NCBI RefSeq assembly: GCF_014193655.1
Contig: NZ_JACHZQ010000002.1
Location: forward strand, 372,001 to 436,000
Length of the DNA stretch: 64,000 nucleotides
DNA from: Rhizobium sp. BK313
GTDB taxonomy: Bacteria; Pseudomonadota; Alphaproteobacteria; Rhizobiales; Rhizobiaceae
Reading direction: 5' to 3'
Part shown: positions 34,591 to 43,112 of the stretch, in pieces
How the letters are laid out: each line of letters starts with the position of its first letter
Position numbering within the stretch: the first letter of the stretch is position 1
Translations under genes and position numbers: made by a program
The notes under the pieces: generated by a model
The model's input: only the letters and a program-made list of their open reading frames with translations
What the model was told of the DNA's origin: nothing
The model's database searches: none

Positions 34591-35724
34591 ATGACGTTAT
34601 CTTGGCGTTTCTCCGCCTTGGCGGATCGGCATCGCGCTCTGGGTTCGAAGCTTGAGGACTGGAGCGGAATGGGCACCGCCTGGACCTACGACAAGGATAT
34701 GTCGGAAGAGCATGTTGCGATCCGGACCAAAGCCGGCATCATGGACGTCTCGGGCCTGAAAAAGGTTCATCTTGTCGGCCCGCATGCCATCGCCGTCCTC
34801 GACTACATCACCACCCGTGACATGGCGAAGATCTATCCCGGCCGCTCGGTTTATGCCGCAATGCTGAACGACCGCGGCCATTTCACCGAGGATTGCATCG
34901 TCTATCGCACCGGCCCAAATTCCTGGATGCTGGTGCATGGCTCTGGCTCCGGCCACGAGGAGATCGTCAAGCAGGCGGCGGGTCGCAATTGCGCCGTGCT
35001 TTTTGACGACGACCTGCACGATCTCTCGCTGCAGGGGCCGATCGCGGTCGATTATCTCGCCAAATATGTGCCTGGCATCCGCGATCTCAAATATTTCCAC
35101 CATATGCAGACCACGCTTTTTGGCGCGCCGGTAATGATCTCGCGCACCGGTTACACCGGCGAGCGCGGTTATGAAATCTTCGTTCGTGGCCAGGATGCCG
35201 TCATGGTCTGGGACCGGATCGTCGCCGAAGGCGAAGATATGGGAATCATTCCCTGCTGCTTCAGCGTCCTCGACATGTTGCGCGTCGAAAGTTATCTGCT
35301 CTTCTATCCCTACGACAATTCGCAAATGTATCCCTTTGTCGACCAGCCGCCCGGCGACAGTCTTTGGGAACTCGGCCTCGACTTTACCGTCAGCCCCGGC
35401 AAGACCGGCTTCCGCGGTGCTGAGGAACATGCGCGGCTGAAGGGGAAGGAACGCTTCAAGATCTTCGGCATGCTGATCGATGCCGACGCCCCGGCCGATC
35501 TCGGCGACGAGGTTTTTGCCGACGGAAAGAAGGTTGGTGTCATCACCTGCCCGAGCTATTCCACGCTGACCAGAAAATCCATGGCGATCGCCCGTCTCGA
35601 CGTCGATAAGGCCGTGCAGGGCACAAAACTCGAGGTTCGTGGCAAGAACCTCAAAGCCGGTGCTATCGCGCACACGCTGCCATTCGACGATCCGGAGAAA
35701 AAGAAGCGGACCGCCATCGGTTAG
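34591..35724 (+). CDS. dmmD: GcvT-like aminomethyltransferase of the dimethylamine monooxygenase cluster
   Basis: This 377-residue protein is a folate-binding GcvT-type enzyme (IMDVSGLKKVHLVGPHA, SRTGYTGERGYEIFVRG near residue 190). In marine Rhodobacteria the dmmDABC genes encode dimethylamine monooxygenase, with DmmD the GcvT-like member that may capture the formaldehyde as methylene-tetrahydrofolate. The gene order here is the same D-A-B-C. GAGGGAACG precedes the ATG; a 110-base gap after folD may hold a promoter. Confidence 0.82.
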   Translation: MTLSWRFSALADRHRALGSKLEDWSGMGTAWTYDKDMSEEHVAIRTKAGIMDVSGLKKVHLVGPHAIAVLDYITTRDMAKIYPGRSVYAAMLNDRGHFTEDCIVYRTGPNSWMLVHGSGSGHEEIVKQAAGRNCAVLFDDDLHDLSLQGPIAVDYLAKYVPGIRDLKYFHHMQTTLFGAPVMISRTGYTGERGYEIFVRGQDAVMVWDRIVAEGEDMGIIPCCFSVLDMLRVESYLLFYPYDNSQMYPFVDQPPGDSLWELGLDFTVSPGKTGFRGAEEHARLKGKERFKIFGMLIDADAPADLGDEVFADGKKVGVITCPSYSTLTRKSMAIARLDVDKAVQGTKLEVRGKNLKAGAIAHTLPFDDPEKKKRTAIG

Positions 35725-35734
35725 GGAGCGCGCC

Positions 35735-36340
35735 ATGCTTGTTGAAGGCATCAAGAGCCGACCCGTCTACAAAGGCCTGATCATCCAGCCGAAGGCACGC
35801 AAGCATATTTTCGCTCTGGAAGGCGAGGGCGCACTGGCTCTTATCGAACAGCAGGCTGCGCTTGACGAAACGGGACTTGCTCGCAGCGAAGTCCTCTATG
35901 TCGCGCGCGGCTCGCAGGGCAAGGGCCATGATGACATGCTGCGCCGGCTCGGCGCCGATATGTTCTTCGCAGCGCCGACGATCGCGACGCTGCTCTTCCG
36001 CCTTAAAGGTTCGCTCGCCACCGCCCATATGGGCACGCGGCTTTATATTGCCGGCACCGAAGGCTTTATCGGCCAGGCGATGATAGTGGCGCTCGATTAC
36101 GGCATGGACCATGCCTCGATCATGACGGAGCATCGTGGCTCGCTGGCGCGTCGCGTGCAGTGCGTCCACTGCAAAGGTATCACCGAGGATGTCACCCATA
36201 GCCCCTTCGCCTGCAGTCATTGCCGCCTTCCGCTGCTCGTGCGCGATCACTATTCGCGTCGCCTCGGTGCCTTCCAGGGCGTCAATATCGATGCGGAAGA
36301 GCCCGGAAGCGCACCCGATCCTGAGGAGTTGTTCCTGTGA
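35735..36340 (+). CDS. dmmA: dimethylamine monooxygenase subunit DmmA-like
   Basis: This 201-residue protein matches the DmmA family: an alpha/beta flavodoxin-reductase-like core (VARGSQGKGHDDMLRRLGA, TLLFRLKGSLATAHMGTR) and a C-terminal zinc ribbon with CVHCKGI and CSHCRLP pairs near residue 150-168. It starts 11 bases after dmmD and overlaps dmmB by four bases. Confidence 0.8.
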   Translation: MLVEGIKSRPVYKGLIIQPKARKHIFALEGEGALALIEQQAALDETGLARSEVLYVARGSQGKGHDDMLRRLGADMFFAAPTIATLLFRLKGSLATAHMGTRLYIAGTEGFIGQAMIVALDYGMDHASIMTEHRGSLARRVQCVHCKGITEDVTHSPFACSHCRLPLLVRDHYSRRLGAFQGVNIDAEEPGSAPDPEELFL

Positions 36341-37302
36341 GCGGCGGTACTGAAATTCCCGTTCGGGTAACGAAGGTGACGCCGGTCGCCCATCGCATCA
36401 AGCGCTTCCGCTTCGAGCGCCTGGACGGCATGCCGATGCCCTATTTCTCCGGCGGCGCCCATGTCATCGTCTCGATGAACGATGGCGGCCATATCAGGCG
36501 CAATGCCTATTCGTTGATGTCGCCGCCGCATGATTGCGCGGCCTATGAGATCAGCGTGCTGCATGTCGAGGATTCACGCGGCGGCTCCACTTTCATGCAT
36601 GAGAAGGTGCGCGAAGGCGACGAGCTGAAGGTCAGCTACCCGGTCAACCTCTTCCAGCCGGATTGGCGCGGCCGCAAGCATCTGCTGATCGCAGGCGGCA
36701 TCGGTATCACACCCTTCATCGCCATGATGGAACAGTTTTCCCGCGAGGGCGCCCATTTCGAGCTGCACTACGCGGTGCGCTCGCACGACCGCGGCGCCTA
36801 TTGCGAGGAACTTGTCGCGCGCTATGGCCCGCATCGGGTGAAGATCTATTGCGACGCCGACAAGAATTTCATTCCGGTCGCCCGCCTGCTCGACGGCCAG
36901 CCGCTCGGCACGCATCTCTATGTCTGTGGCCCCTCCGGCATGATCGACGGGGTGCTAAAGGCGGGGCTGGAGGCCGGCTGGCCGGAACAGAACCTGCATT
37001 CCGAGCGCTTCCTGTCCTCACAACCCGGCAAGCCGTTCTCGATCGAGCTGACGCGCTCCGGCAAGACGGTTCATGTCGGCCATCACGAGAGCATGCTGGA
37101 GGCGATTGAGACGGCAGGTGTCGACGCACCTTTCCTCTGTCGCGGCGGTGCCTGCGGACAGTGCGAGACCGCCGTTGCCGTCTGCGAGGGCAAGCTTCTG
37201 CATCAAGACGTCTATCTGACCGACGAAGAAAAGGCGTCCGGCCGCAAGGTGATGATCTGCGTCTCCCGCTTCGAGGGAAACGCGTTGCATCTCGACCTCT
37301 AG
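36337..37302 (+). CDS. dmmB: dimethylamine monooxygenase reductase (VanB/PDR type)
   Basis: This 321-residue reductase has an FMN/FAD domain (RRNAYSLMSPP), an NAD domain (LLIAGGIGITPFIAMMEQ near residue 108) and a C-terminal [2Fe-2S] ferredoxin with CRGGACGQC and the last Cys at MICVSR. It supplies electrons to the haem demethylase. It starts with GTG overlapping the dmmA stop (GTGA). Confidence 0.88.
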   Translation: MSGGTEIPVRVTKVTPVAHRIKRFRFERLDGMPMPYFSGGAHVIVSMNDGGHIRRNAYSLMSPPHDCAAYEISVLHVEDSRGGSTFMHEKVREGDELKVSYPVNLFQPDWRGRKHLLIAGGIGITPFIAMMEQFSREGAHFELHYAVRSHDRGAYCEELVARYGPHRVKIYCDADKNFIPVARLLDGQPLGTHLYVCGPSGMIDGVLKAGLEAGWPEQNLHSERFLSSQPGKPFSIELTRSGKTVHVGHHESMLEAIETAGVDAPFLCRGGACGQCETAVAVCEGKLLHQDVYLTDEEKASGRKVMICVSRFEGNALHLDL

Positions 37303-37331
37303 GCATCGGGCCGATACCCAGGAGAACGGAC

Positions 37332-38372
37332 ATGGCAATCGCCTTCAAACAGGAAACCTTCCGGGACGATTTCAGCTATCGCAACAGTCCGGAGAACATC
37401 CGGCGCTTCCCGTTCCCTTTCGATCGCGACGAGTACATGTATTCCGTCAATATGGAGCCCCATGTGAAGGGACAGGCGGGCACGGTCTATGAAAGCCTGA
37501 TCGACGTCGACGAACATTACGTCGCCGAGATGCGCGACCGTGAGCTGGTGCTGAAGGAGGATCCGTTGCGCTACCAGGCGCTGCCGCACATGATGACGGC
37601 GCAATGGGATACGCTCGAGCTTCTGATGGAAGAGCAGGCGGCGGGTTACCCCGAGCATTTCACCTTGATCCGCAACGGCGATCAATGGCGCTGGATCAAC
37701 CGGCCGCTCGGCATCGACGACAGCTTCACCTTCGGCGACCGCTCGACACTGCCCTATGAGCCCTTCGAATACATCACCCGTCAGGCCCAGGGCGATTTCT
37801 GCATCGTCGACCAGCGCGACGGCAACCTCTGGATGGATGCCGGCATGGTCACGACCCAGGCCGACTGGTCGCTCGATTTCGACATCGGCATGAATTTTAT
37901 GGAATGGCACGGGCCTGTGCCACTCGCCCATCAGATCGGTGTCTTCGACCGCGCGCTGAAGTTCCTCCTGAACCTACAGCAGGGCAAGCCGACCCGACGC
38001 TTCAACTGGACGATGACCATCAATCCTCGCCTCGATACCAGTCCTGAGAACTATCCCAAATGGGGCCCTGACCGCACGACCGTGACGCCAGCGAATGTCG
38101 GCGAGAAGGTACATCTGCGCGTGGAGTTGCAGAGCCTCTGGCGCCTGCCGCGTTCAAACGCAATCCTGTTCGTCATCCGCTGCTATCTGATGAACATGAA
38201 CGAGCTCGTGACCGTACCGAAATGGGCGCGACGGTTTCCGCGGGTGTTGCGCACGCTGCCGCCGGAACTCATCGACTACAAGGGGCTGACACGCTTCCGT
38301 GAGACGACGATCGACTGGCTTTCGACATATGACGACGGGGCCGCAACAAGCCCCGGCATCTTCCCGGATTGA
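37332..38372 (+). CDS. dmmC: haem-dependent oxidative N-demethylase (DUF3445)
   Basis: The 346-residue protein belongs to the DUF3445 family of haem-dependent oxidative N-demethylases, which act on dimethylamine with electrons from the partner reductase. Family segments include RRFPFPFDRDEYMYSVNMEP near residue 24 and QRDGNLWMDAGMVTTQADWS in the middle. CAGGAGAACGGAC before the ATG at 37332 sets the start; the longer frame from 37161 overlaps dmmB. It lies directly downstream of dmmB, as in known dmm clusters. Confidence 0.87.
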   Translation: MAIAFKQETFRDDFSYRNSPENIRRFPFPFDRDEYMYSVNMEPHVKGQAGTVYESLIDVDEHYVAEMRDRELVLKEDPLRYQALPHMMTAQWDTLELLMEEQAAGYPEHFTLIRNGDQWRWINRPLGIDDSFTFGDRSTLPYEPFEYITRQAQGDFCIVDQRDGNLWMDAGMVTTQADWSLDFDIGMNFMEWHGPVPLAHQIGVFDRALKFLLNLQQGKPTRRFNWTMTINPRLDTSPENYPKWGPDRTTVTPANVGEKVHLRVELQSLWRLPRSNAILFVIRCYLMNMNELVTVPKWARRFPRVLRTLPPELIDYKGLTRFRETTIDWLSTYDDGAATSPGIFPD

Positions 38373-38440
38373 TCCCGGCCGCCGCGCCAAATGACTGCAT
38401 GCGATAAGAACTTCGATAGAATCGAGAAGGGGAATGCTTC

Positions 38441-39778
38441 ATGACAAGAGTTGCCGTTATCGGTGCCGGACCTTCGGGGCTTGCTCAATTGCGGGCCTTC
38501 CAATCGGCTGCCAAGAAGGGTGCAGACATTCCGGAAGTCGTCTGCTTTGAAAAGCAGTCGGACTGGGGAGGGCTTTGGAATTATACCTGGCGGACCGGCC
38601 TCGACGAATATGGCGAGCCGGTTCACGGCAGCATGTATCGTTACCTCTGGTCGAACGGCCCGAAGGAATGCCTGGAATTCGCCGATTATTCCTTCGAGGA
38701 GCATTTCGGCAAGCCGATCGCCTCCTATCCGCCGCGCGCCGTGCTGTGGGACTATATCAAGGGCCGCGTCGAGAAGGCGGATGTGCGCAAATGGGTTCGC
38801 TTCAGCACGCCGGTGCGCATGGTGCGCTTTGACGAGGAGACGAAGAAATTCACGGTAACAGCGCACGACCGCGTCGAAGACCGCATGTATGACGAGGAAT
38901 TCGACTTTGTCGTCGTCGCCACCGGGCACTTCTCGACGCCGAATGTTCCCTATTTCGAGGGTGTGAAGGCCTTCAACGGCCGCGTGCTGCATGCCCATGA
39001 CTTCCGCGATGCGCTGGAGTTCAAGGGCAAGGACATCCTCATCGTCGGCCGCAGCTATTCGGCCGAAGACATCGGCTCGCAATGCTGGAAATACGGCGCC
39101 AAATCGGTGACAACGAGCTACCGCTCGAAACCGATGGGCTTCAAATGGCCCGAGAATTTCGAGGAACGGCCGCTACTGACCCGGCTCGAAAACAAGACCG
39201 CCTATTTCCTCGATGGTTCGAGCAAGCAGGTCGATGCGCTGATCCTGTGCACCGGATACCAGCACCATTTCCCCTTCCTGCCGGACGAGCTGCGCCTGAA
39301 GACCGCCAACCGGTTATGGGCCGACGGCCTCTACAAGGGCGTGATCTACGACAAGAATCCGCAGCTCTTCTACATCGGCATGCAGGACCAGTTTTACACC
39401 TTCAACATGTTCGACGTGCAGGCCTGGTGGGCGCGCGACGTCATGATGGGCCGCATCAAGCTGCCATCGGAAGAGGAGTTGAAGGCGAATTTCGATATGT
39501 GGCGCGCCCGCGAGGAAACGCTGGAAGATGCCGAGCAAATGATCTGGTATCAGGGCGACTATGTGAAGGAGCTGCTCGCCGAAACCGACTATCCGAGCTT
39601 CGACATCGAAGGCACGAACAAGACCTTCATGGAGTGGGAGCACCACAAGGCGGAAAACATCATGGGTTTCCGCGACCATGCCTATCGCTCGCTGATGACC
39701 GGCACCATGTCGCCGAAGCATCATACGCCCTGGGTCGAGGCGCTAGACGACTCGATGGAGGAATATCTCCGCAACTGA
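38441..39778 (+). CDS. tmm: trimethylamine monooxygenase (FMO type)
   Basis: This 445-residue flavin monooxygenase converts trimethylamine to its N-oxide. It has the FAD motif [13 protein letters not shown] at residues 8-20, the FMO fingerprint region [13 protein letters not shown], and the NADPH motif [13 protein letters not shown] near residue 205. The pattern and length fit bacterial Tmm. AAGGGGAATG precedes the ATG. It follows the dmm genes directly. Confidence 0.93.
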   Translation: MTRVAVIGAGPSGLAQLRAFQSAAKKGADIPEVVCFEKQSDWGGLWNYTWRTGLDEYGEPVHGSMYRYLWSNGPKECLEFADYSFEEHFGKPIASYPPRAVLWDYIKGRVEKADVRKWVRFSTPVRMVRFDEETKKFTVTAHDRVEDRMYDEEFDFVVVATGHFSTPNVPYFEGVKAFNGRVLHAHDFRDALEFKGKDILIVGRSYSAEDIGSQCWKYGAKSVTTSYRSKPMGFKWPENFEERPLLTRLENKTAYFLDGSSKQVDALILCTGYQHHFPFLPDELRLKTANRLWADGLYKGVIYDKNPQLFYIGMQDQFYTFNMFDVQAWWARDVMMGRIKLPSEEELKANFDMWRAREETLEDAEQMIWYQGDYVKELLAETDYPSFDIEGTNKTFMEWEHHKAENIMGFRDHAYRSLMTGTMSPKHHTPWVEALDDSMEEYLRN

Positions 39779-39883
39779 GGATTTCGTAAGACCGCGTAAC
39801 CGGGGAGGGCCGTTCGTCGCGGCCCTTTCCGGTGTGTTTGAAACAAGACGAAGCACCTTGATCTGCACTCTTTTTCTTCGGGC

Positions 39884-40492
39884 ATGGTCTTCATGGATTT
39901 CCAAACTAGCGTTCTCGGCCGCATGAGCGGCTTCCTTTATCGCTGCCGCGCCGACGAGAACTATACGATGCTGGAGATGACCGACGGCATCGAACGCATC
40001 TTCGGCTATCCGGCCGATGAGATCATCGGCAACCGGGCGCGGACTTTCACCTCCATCATGTACGAGGAGGATATTCCGCTCATGGACGAAGTTGTCGGCA
40101 AGGCGCTGGAAAGCCGCGCCGACTGGACGATGGAGTACCGGATACGCCATCTCGACGGCCACTTGATCTGGGTGACGGAGACCGGCGGTGGCGTATGGGA
40201 CGAAACCGGGAAACTGCTCTATCTCGAAGGCAGCATCATTAATATCGAGTCGCTCTATCAACGCATCGACGAACAGACCTCCGGCATGCGGGTGACGGCG
40301 TCCAAGACCAACGAGATCCTGCAGTCGCTGCGCTACCTGAAGCTGCTTGCGGTCAATGCCGGCATAGAGGCCGCAAGAGCCGGAACGGCCGGGTCCGGCT
40401 TTGCCGTGCTGGCGGCGGAGATGCGCTCTCTCGCCAACTCTTCGGAGGAGGCCGCAAGGGCGATCTCGAATGCGCAGCGGAAAACGGAGTAG
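39884..40492 (+). CDS. small soluble PAS chemoreceptor-like protein
   Basis: The 202-residue protein has a PAS/PAC domain (residues ~25-130, MTDGIERIFGYPADEIIG then SIINIESLY) and a short chemoreceptor tip: RYLKLLAVNAGIEAARAG then GFAVLAAEMRSLAN, the helical hairpin that contacts CheA/CheW. The usual long signalling helices and methylation sites are missing. It has no membrane segment. It might link internal redox or amine metabolism to chemotaxis, or act as a decoy; function is inferred. It ends just before the tdm stop on the other strand. Confidence 0.75.
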   Translation: MVFMDFQTSVLGRMSGFLYRCRADENYTMLEMTDGIERIFGYPADEIIGNRARTFTSIMYEEDIPLMDEVVGKALESRADWTMEYRIRHLDGHLIWVTETGGGVWDETGKLLYLEGSIINIESLYQRIDEQTSGMRVTASKTNEILQSLRYLKLLAVNAGIEAARAGTAGSGFAVLAAEMRSLANSSEEAARAISNAQRKTE

Positions 40493-40496
40493 GCGA

Positions 40497-42866
40497 TCAG
40501 GATCGCGGCCGCGTCTTCTGCGGGTCGTAGTGTGAGAGCGGCACGATGACCGCCGGCAAGCGCTTCTGGTGGCCGTCGAGTTTGCCAATCTCAACCGCGG
40601 TGCCGACGCCCGCATGCGCCACGTCGATACGGGCAAGCGCGATCGTCTTGCCGAGGATCGGCGAGCGTGTGGCGCTGGTGACGACGCCGACCTGCGCTCG
40701 GCCGATATGAACGCAATCGCCATGACCAACCGCCTCATTGGCCTGAACATCCAGCCCGACCAGCAGGTGGCGCGGGTTCTCCTTGCGGCGGATCAGCGCC
40801 TCGCGGCCGATGAAATCGTCAGCCTTGGATTTCAGGGGCACCGTGAAACCGATGCCGGCCTCGAAGGGGTCGGTCTGATCGGTAAATTCATGATGGGCGA
40901 AGATCAGTCCGGCCTCGATGCGCACCATGTCGAGGGCTTCGAGACCCATGGGCTTCAGACCGTGTGGTTGGCCTGCTTCCCAGACGGCGTCGAAGACGGT
41001 CAAAGCATCCTTGGGGTGGCAGAAGATTTCGTAACCGAGTTCGCCGGTATAGCCGGTACGCGAGACGACGACGGGAGCGCCCTCGAAGCCGCCGATGCGC
41101 CCGACGGTGAAGCGGAACCATTCGAGTTCGCCGATCGTCGGCTGGCGCGGCGCCGTCCAGATGATTTCCTTCAAAATGTCGCGGCTCTTCGGTCCCTGCA
41201 GGGCGATATTGTGCATCTGGTCGGTCGAGGAGCGCACCCAGGCCTTGAAGCCTTTCTTCTCGGCCTGCTCGCGCAGCCAGATGCCGCTATAGTCGTCGCC
41301 GCCAATCCAGCGGAAATTCTTGTCGCCGAGCCGGAAGAGCGTGCCGTCGTCGATCATGCCGCCGTTTTCATAGCACATGGCGGAGTAGACGACCTGGCCG
41401 GTCGAAAGCTTGCGGACATCGCGCGTCAGGCAATATTGCAGCAGCTCTTCGGCATCCGGTCCCGTGACCTCGAACTTGCGAAGCGGCGAGAGATCGATAA
41501 CCGCCGCTCGCTCCCGGCAGGCCCAATATTCCTCGACTGGGCCTTCGGCGGCAAACCGGTTCGGCAACCAGTAGCCGCGATATTCGGTGTAATCCCGCGT
41601 CAGGGCGGAGAGGCGGGGGTGGAAGGCGGTTTCCCGCGTCAGTTCGGCGTCTGCATCAGGGGTCATGCGATAAGCTACCGCTCGTGAGAATTTCTCTTTT
41701 CCGGAAAATGTACGGACATGGATATCCGTCGGATCCCAGCCGTTTGCCGCATCGATATCGTCAGGGCAGGAGGAGGAGACGCAGACAAGATCCGTCAGCG
41801 CCCGCATCAGCACATAATCGCCCGGTCGCGACCAGGGCTCGTCGAGATAGAGCTGATTGTTGTGATCGATATTGGTGTTGTAGAAATAGTTGAGTGCTTC
41901 CCAGCCCTTGCGACCGGCGATGCCATAAGGTGCCAGCGCTGCATTGAAGTTGTCGGTGCAGTTTGCATGCCCCGGATAGCCCATATCGTCATAATAACGG
42001 GAGTTGCACGCGGTCGCGAAGGCGTCGTGGCGGCCGACCGTGTCCTGGACGATCTCTACCAGCGGTTCGAAATCGCGGTCGAAAGCTTTGGACGGCAGGC
42101 CCGGCGCCGGATAACTACGGCCAAGCAAGGTGCGCGTGACGGTGGAATCGAGCGCCAGATCCAGTCCCTTATCCACCTTGCGTGCGGCAAAGGCCTGGAA
42201 ATCGGTGCATTGGCGGCCATAGACGTCGATGATCTGGATGAACTCTCCCGCCCGGACGAAATAGGCGGACGCGGTGGCGGCCCTGATGCGGATATCTTCG
42301 ATCGGATCGGCTATCGGCTCTGGCAGGGCGGAGAGATAATCGCGAGTAAGCCGGCTGCGCCGGATCCTGATCTCGATGGGCGTTGCCGTATCCTGTGCCT
42401 CCGGTGACATGGCTTCACCCGGCGCTGCGACGATCAGCAGGCCTTCCAGGGCGATGGTAAATTCAGCCTTGCTGCCAGGTAACGAGGCCTGTCCGAAGAT
42501 TCGAACGGCACCAGCCGAAGCGAGATCGGCGCCACGACGCTCAAGGGCGGTACGGGTGCGGATCGCACTTTCCGCGTTCGAGGACAAGACGCCCTTCAGC
42601 CCTTCGGCGGCATTCGTAAAGGTGGTGCCGAGGCCCTCTGACTGGAAATGCCCGTTCCTATCGAGAAAAGAAAGCTCACAGGCCTGACCGCCCTCGCTGT
42701 CGGTCACCGTGACATGGTCGCCCGGCTCGACGCGCACGACGAGCGATCCACCGCCCTTGCAGCGGTAGCGTTCGGTATCGCGCGACAGCGTCGGAATGCC
42801 GGGATAGCGGACGATGCTTGCCGAAACGGGCCGTACCCCGGCCATCGTCGGATGGAGATTTCGCAT
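40497..42866 (-). CDS. tdm: trimethylamine N-oxide demethylase (aldolase)
   Basis: This 789-residue fusion has an N-terminal DUF1989 half (with GRQCTDFQAFAARKVDKGLD and DDMGYPGHANCTDNF, whose Asp/Cys residues bind zinc in known Tdm) and a C-terminal GcvT half (VSRTGYTGELGYEIFCHPK). It splits trimethylamine N-oxide to dimethylamine and formaldehyde; the GcvT half passes formaldehyde to tetrahydrofolate. I start it at 42866, where GAGAGGG stands five bases before the ATG. It is convergent with tmm and divergent from the permease. Confidence 0.92.
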   Translation of the reverse strand: MRNLHPTMAGVRPVSASIVRYPGIPTLSRDTERYRCKGGGSLVVRVEPGDHVTVTDSEGGQACELSFLDRNGHFQSEGLGTTFTNAAEGLKGVLSSNAESAIRTRTALERRGADLASAGAVRIFGQASLPGSKAEFTIALEGLLIVAAPGEAMSPEAQDTATPIEIRIRRSRLTRDYLSALPEPIADPIEDIRIRAATASAYFVRAGEFIQIIDVYGRQCTDFQAFAARKVDKGLDLALDSTVTRTLLGRSYPAPGLPSKAFDRDFEPLVEIVQDTVGRHDAFATACNSRYYDDMGYPGHANCTDNFNAALAPYGIAGRKGWEALNYFYNTNIDHNNQLYLDEPWSRPGDYVLMRALTDLVCVSSSCPDDIDAANGWDPTDIHVRTFSGKEKFSRAVAYRMTPDADAELTRETAFHPRLSALTRDYTEYRGYWLPNRFAAEGPVEEYWACRERAAVIDLSPLRKFEVTGPDAEELLQYCLTRDVRKLSTGQVVYSAMCYENGGMIDDGTLFRLGDKNFRWIGGDDYSGIWLREQAEKKGFKAWVRSSTDQMHNIALQGPKSRDILKEIIWTAPRQPTIGELEWFRFTVGRIGGFEGAPVVVSRTGYTGELGYEIFCHPKDALTVFDAVWEAGQPHGLKPMGLEALDMVRIEAGLIFAHHEFTDQTDPFEAGIGFTVPLKSKADDFIGREALIRRKENPRHLLVGLDVQANEAVGHGDCVHIGRAQVGVVTSATRSPILGKTIALARIDVAHAGVGTAVEIGKLDGHQKRLPAVIVPLSHYDPQKTRPRS

Positions 42867-42996
42867 GTGACCCTCTCGGGGAATGATGTGCATCGTGGCA
42901 CCCAAATCATGCTGACAAAATGCCGTTCGAAAGTAAAGGGATATTGACTAAAAAGAAAATATCTTCACTATGTATAAAGGGTCGAGACTCGGAAAT

Positions 42997-43016
42997 ATCC
43001 GTGTGGGAATACGGAT
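42997..43016. promoter_or_regulatory. inverted repeat in the tdm/permease divergent region
   Basis: ATCCGT-N8-ACGGAT is a perfect six-base inverted repeat in the 246-base gap between tdm and the permease. It may be a regulator site. Confidence 0.35.
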
Positions 43017-43112
43017 GTTAAAACCACCGGCAGGCCTGCGATGCCATGGGAGGCACGTTCAGGGAGACGTACGAGAGATACGTCCGGAACAACAGAATGG
43101 GGAACTTCATCG

